5,956 nucleotides of DNA from Treponema sp. (lineage in GTDB: Bacteria; Spirochaetota; Spirochaetia; Treponematales; Breznakiellaceae), in assembly GCA_031266635.1 (NCBI GenBank), contig JAISAN010000251.1, positions 1 through 5,956 on the forward strand, written 5' to 3'. The position numbers were made by a program, and so were the translations under genes. Numbering within the stretch: position 1 is the first letter of the stretch; every line of letters starts with the position of its first letter. Below are positions 4,642 through 5,956 of this stretch, piece after piece. The notes beneath the pieces were generated by a model that saw nothing but the letters and a program-made list of their open reading frames with translations, did not search any database and was not told where the DNA came from.

Positions 4642-5628
4642 ATGAAAAAGATTTTGACAAGAATTTTAACCGGGTTTTTCTTGACCGGAGCATTGTTGTT
4701 TTCAGCATGTAAGAGTGATACCGGGGACCCGAAATTCCATGTTTATATCGCCTTTGGGCAATCGAACATGCAGGGACCCGGCGCGATTGAAGATGAGGAC
4801 AGGGCAAATGTAACAGACCGTTTTAAGATACTCAATGTAATTGCCGATACCTACGCCGGTGAAAGCCGGGCAAAGAGCCAGTGGTATACGGCGGCGCCGC
4901 CGCTTATTATTCCGGACAGCGGATTAACTAATTGGCAGGGAATTCCTATCGGCCTCTCGCCGGTAGGTAACTTCGGGTGGACCCTTACCCAGAGCCCCAG
5001 GGTCCCGGCGGATCTTACCATAGGCGTGATAGCCGTAGCCAACGGCGATCTGGGGCTTGCCTCGTTTTCCAAGGATAACGCCATAGTACAGGGTTATTAC
5101 AACAGCTCGGCAAGCGATACCGTAAAGCAGGGCATAAACAGGTACAAGGCGTACAGCACCGGCGGGAATGGATACGATGGCCTGTATCAGGCCATTGTCC
5201 GGAATGCAAAACTTGCCCAGGAGACCGGCGTGATTAAGGGCATAATAGTCCATCAGGGTGAAAGCGGAATAGCCAATTCCGGAACTATAGACGGTTTTAC
5301 CTGGGGGACCATGTTTAAGGCCATTTACGATGATTTACTTGCGGACCTGGGGCTTCCGGCTAATTCCATCCCCATTATTGCGGGGCAGACCTACGGCGGC
5401 CAGGAGAATACCAGCATCGGCGGGGCGGGAAGAACGGACGGCGCTCTGGCCAGCGAAGAAGCTTTACGGACGGCTACCGGCCTTCCCAATGTTCATTTGA
5501 TAAGCAGCGCCGGGCTGCCCGGCAGAACCAATTTACAGGGTGGGTACGACTATACTCATTTTAGCGCCGCGGGAATCCGGGGCCTTGGATTGAATTATGC
5601 CAATAAAATGATTGAGCTGGTTTATTGA
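4642..5628 (+). CDS. Lipoprotein SGNH/CE6-type (SASA domain) carbohydrate acetylesterase
   Basis: A 328-residue lipoprotein. MKKILTRILTGFFLTGALLF then SAC (Cys23) form a lipoprotein signal; Phe at -3 fits the relaxed spirochaetal lipobox. The mature part resembles the sialate O-acetylesterase/CE6 group (PF03629-like): FGQSNM at 38-43 with nucleophile Ser41, VGNFGWTL around Asn110, GIIVHQGES at 200-208 (block with His204, Glu207), and DYTHFSAAG at 303-311 giving the catalytic pair Asp303/His306. It should remove O-acetyl groups from polysaccharide or sialic acid at the cell surface; in a gut spirochaete acetylated hemicellulose is a plausible substrate (inference). ATG 4642 is supported by GAGGG 7 nt upstream. 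It has its own promoter and a possible operator, and no sugar-use gene beside it. The fold and catalytic residues are confident, the substrate is not. Confidence 0.9.
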   Translation: MKKILTRILTGFFLTGALLFSACKSDTGDPKFHVYIAFGQSNMQGPGAIEDEDRANVTDRFKILNVIADTYAGESRAKSQWYTAAPPLIIPDSGLTNWQGIPIGLSPVGNFGWTLTQSPRVPADLTIGVIAVANGDLGLASFSKDNAIVQGYYNSSASDTVKQGINRYKAYSTGGNGYDGLYQAIVRNAKLAQETGVIKGIIVHQGESGIANSGTIDGFTWGTMFKAIYDDLLADLGLPANSIPIIAGQTYGGQENTSIGGAGRTDGALASEEALRTATGLPNVHLISSAGLPGRTNLQGGYDYTHFSAAGIRGLGLNYANKMIELVY

Positions 5629-5686
5629 CGAACGGAGCGAAATCGCGACCGTGCTTGCACGGGCATGATTGAGTGAGTGAGGAAAC
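5629..5686. repeat. Repeat-like segment directly after the esterase stop, with a 6-bp hairpin
   Basis: The segment begins at the base after the stop codon. It contains CCGTGC (5649-5654) inverted in GCACGG (5657-5662) around TT, and a GAGTGAGTGAG run (5671-5681). One frame, offset from the esterase, reads DERSEIATVLARA and then stops. I have the impression that this peptide recurs at gene ends in termite-gut treponemes, but cannot verify it here. It probably forms one element with the palindrome that follows. Confidence 0.45.
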
Positions 5687-5770
5687 GAAGGGTTTAATAC
5701 CCCGTGGCTTGCCGCAGAAGCCGCCGCAGGCGGCGGGTGCAGGGCTTGCCCTGCGGTATTAATACCCTTC
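5687..5770. repeat. 84-bp nested palindrome with two inner hairpins
   Basis: GAAGGGTTTAATACC (5687-5701) is inverted in GGTATTAATACCCTTC (5755-5770) with one indel. Enclosed are GCCGCC/GGCGGC (5720-5725, 5729-5734) and GCAGGGC/GCCCTGC (5739-5745, 5748-5754), plus a competing GGCTT/AAGCC (5706-5710, 5718-5722). The fold is a closed stem with two arms. It resembles REP/MITE-type elements. It carries no gene and lies between two convergent genes. Confidence 0.75.
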
Positions 5771-5806
5771 ATCCGTAAACCGGCGGGCGCAGTATCAGCG
5801 AACTTA

Positions 5807-5845
5807 GAGCCTTTTACAAAACCAGCCGGGTTTTGTGAAAGGCTC
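5807..5845. repeat. 17-bp stem-loop between convergent genes (hairpin family, copy 2)
   Basis: GAGCCTTTTACAAAACC (5807-5823) pairs with GGTTTTGTGAAAGGCTC (5829-5845) at all 17 positions (one G-T wobble), loop AGCCG. The length, loop size, closing GAGC/GCTC and CAAAACC/GGTTTTG ends equal those at 3561-3599, and the flanks are similar (AGCGAACT before, CTTGAAAG after). It ends 8 bases from the stop of the minus-strand gene, so it probably marks the 3' end of that transcript. Confidence 0.8.
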
Positions 5846-5853
5846 TTGAAAGT

Positions 5854-5956
5854 TTATCGCTTTACATCGGCCTGGGTAATCGACAATTTTCCGTTCGCTT
5901 TCCGGGTGGCGATTTTTTTGAAATAATCAAAATACTTCTTGTCGGTTACCGCGATA
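5854..5956 (-). CDS. C-terminal end of an unidentified minus-strand gene (cut by window edge)
   Basis: Read on the reverse strand from 5955, 33 codons stay open and end at TAA (5856-5854). The peptide starts IAVTDKKYFDYFKKIATRK and ends with SITQADVKR. It is basic and probably helical. I do not recognise the family, and 33 residues are too few to assign one. Support for it being real: clean open frame to the edge, plausible composition, and a stem-loop placed 8 bases after the stop, as expected for a transcript end. It is convergent with the esterase gene. Confidence 0.6.
   Translation of the reverse strand, partial: IAVTDKKYFDYFKKIATRKANGKLSITQADVKR

Noticed and set aside
4382..4807. 141-codon minus-strand ORF across tRNA-Val and the esterase start
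   Set aside because: It overlaps a tRNA, a terminator and the esterase signal peptide, and has no domain. The tRNA-derived peptide MGDLNPRPLA is a well-known annotation artefact.
5533..5772. 79-codon minus-strand ORF
   Set aside because: Built from the palindromic repeat and the antisense of the esterase C-terminus.

Overview
The window looks like chromosomal DNA of a spirochaete, most likely a Treponema of the kind found in termite guts. This is inferred from the gene content (a CHASE2 adenylate cyclase, a treponemal-looking CheX, a lipoprotein with the relaxed spirochaetal lipobox), the moderate GC content and the many hairpin repeats between genes. No 16S or other marker gene is present, so the genus is an inference. 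I see no mobile-element gene, CRISPR array or rRNA.

Layout. (1) 1-365, minus strand: the N-terminal third or so of a DUF1848 protein, cut by the window edge. (2) 366-732: an intergenic stretch dominated by a 172-bp imperfect palindrome with eight CRCAAAG-like heptamers in mirror-symmetric spacing, followed by a good sigma70-type promoter. (3) 733-1206 and 1285-3477: a secreted bacterial-SH3 protein and a 730-residue membrane class III adenylate cyclase with a CHASE2 sensor, probably one operon. The first gene appears to have an almost leaderless mRNA, and neither gene has a convincing Shine-Dalgarno. (4) 3478-3700: three successive stem-loops. (5) 3701-4177: cheX, a CheY-phosphate phosphatase with a strong Shine-Dalgarno, away from any cheA/cheW/cheY. 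(6) 4178-4479: a hairpin-rich spacer, tRNA-Val(GAC) and a textbook intrinsic terminator. (7) 4480-5628: a nested hairpin with a U-rich tail, a promoter with a perfect dyad at the predicted transcription start, and a lipoprotein SGNH/CE6-type carbohydrate acetylesterase. (8) 5629-5853: a multi-palindromic repeat starting right after the esterase stop, then a stem-loop of the same family as the one after the cyclase. (9) 5854-5956, minus strand: the last 33 codons of an unidentified gene entering from the right.

How the genes relate. The SH3 protein and the cyclase could form an envelope-sensing cAMP module: both have parts predicted outside the cytoplasmic membrane. CheX would act on the chemotaxis phosphorelay. 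A cAMP-chemotaxis link is suggested only by adjacency. The esterase is a separate transcription unit, probably for removing acetyl groups from plant or host polysaccharide at the cell surface. The most interesting material is non-coding: the mirror-symmetric heptamer array, the covarying hairpin family (3561-3599 and 5807-5845, related to 3646-3676), and the leader of the esterase gene.
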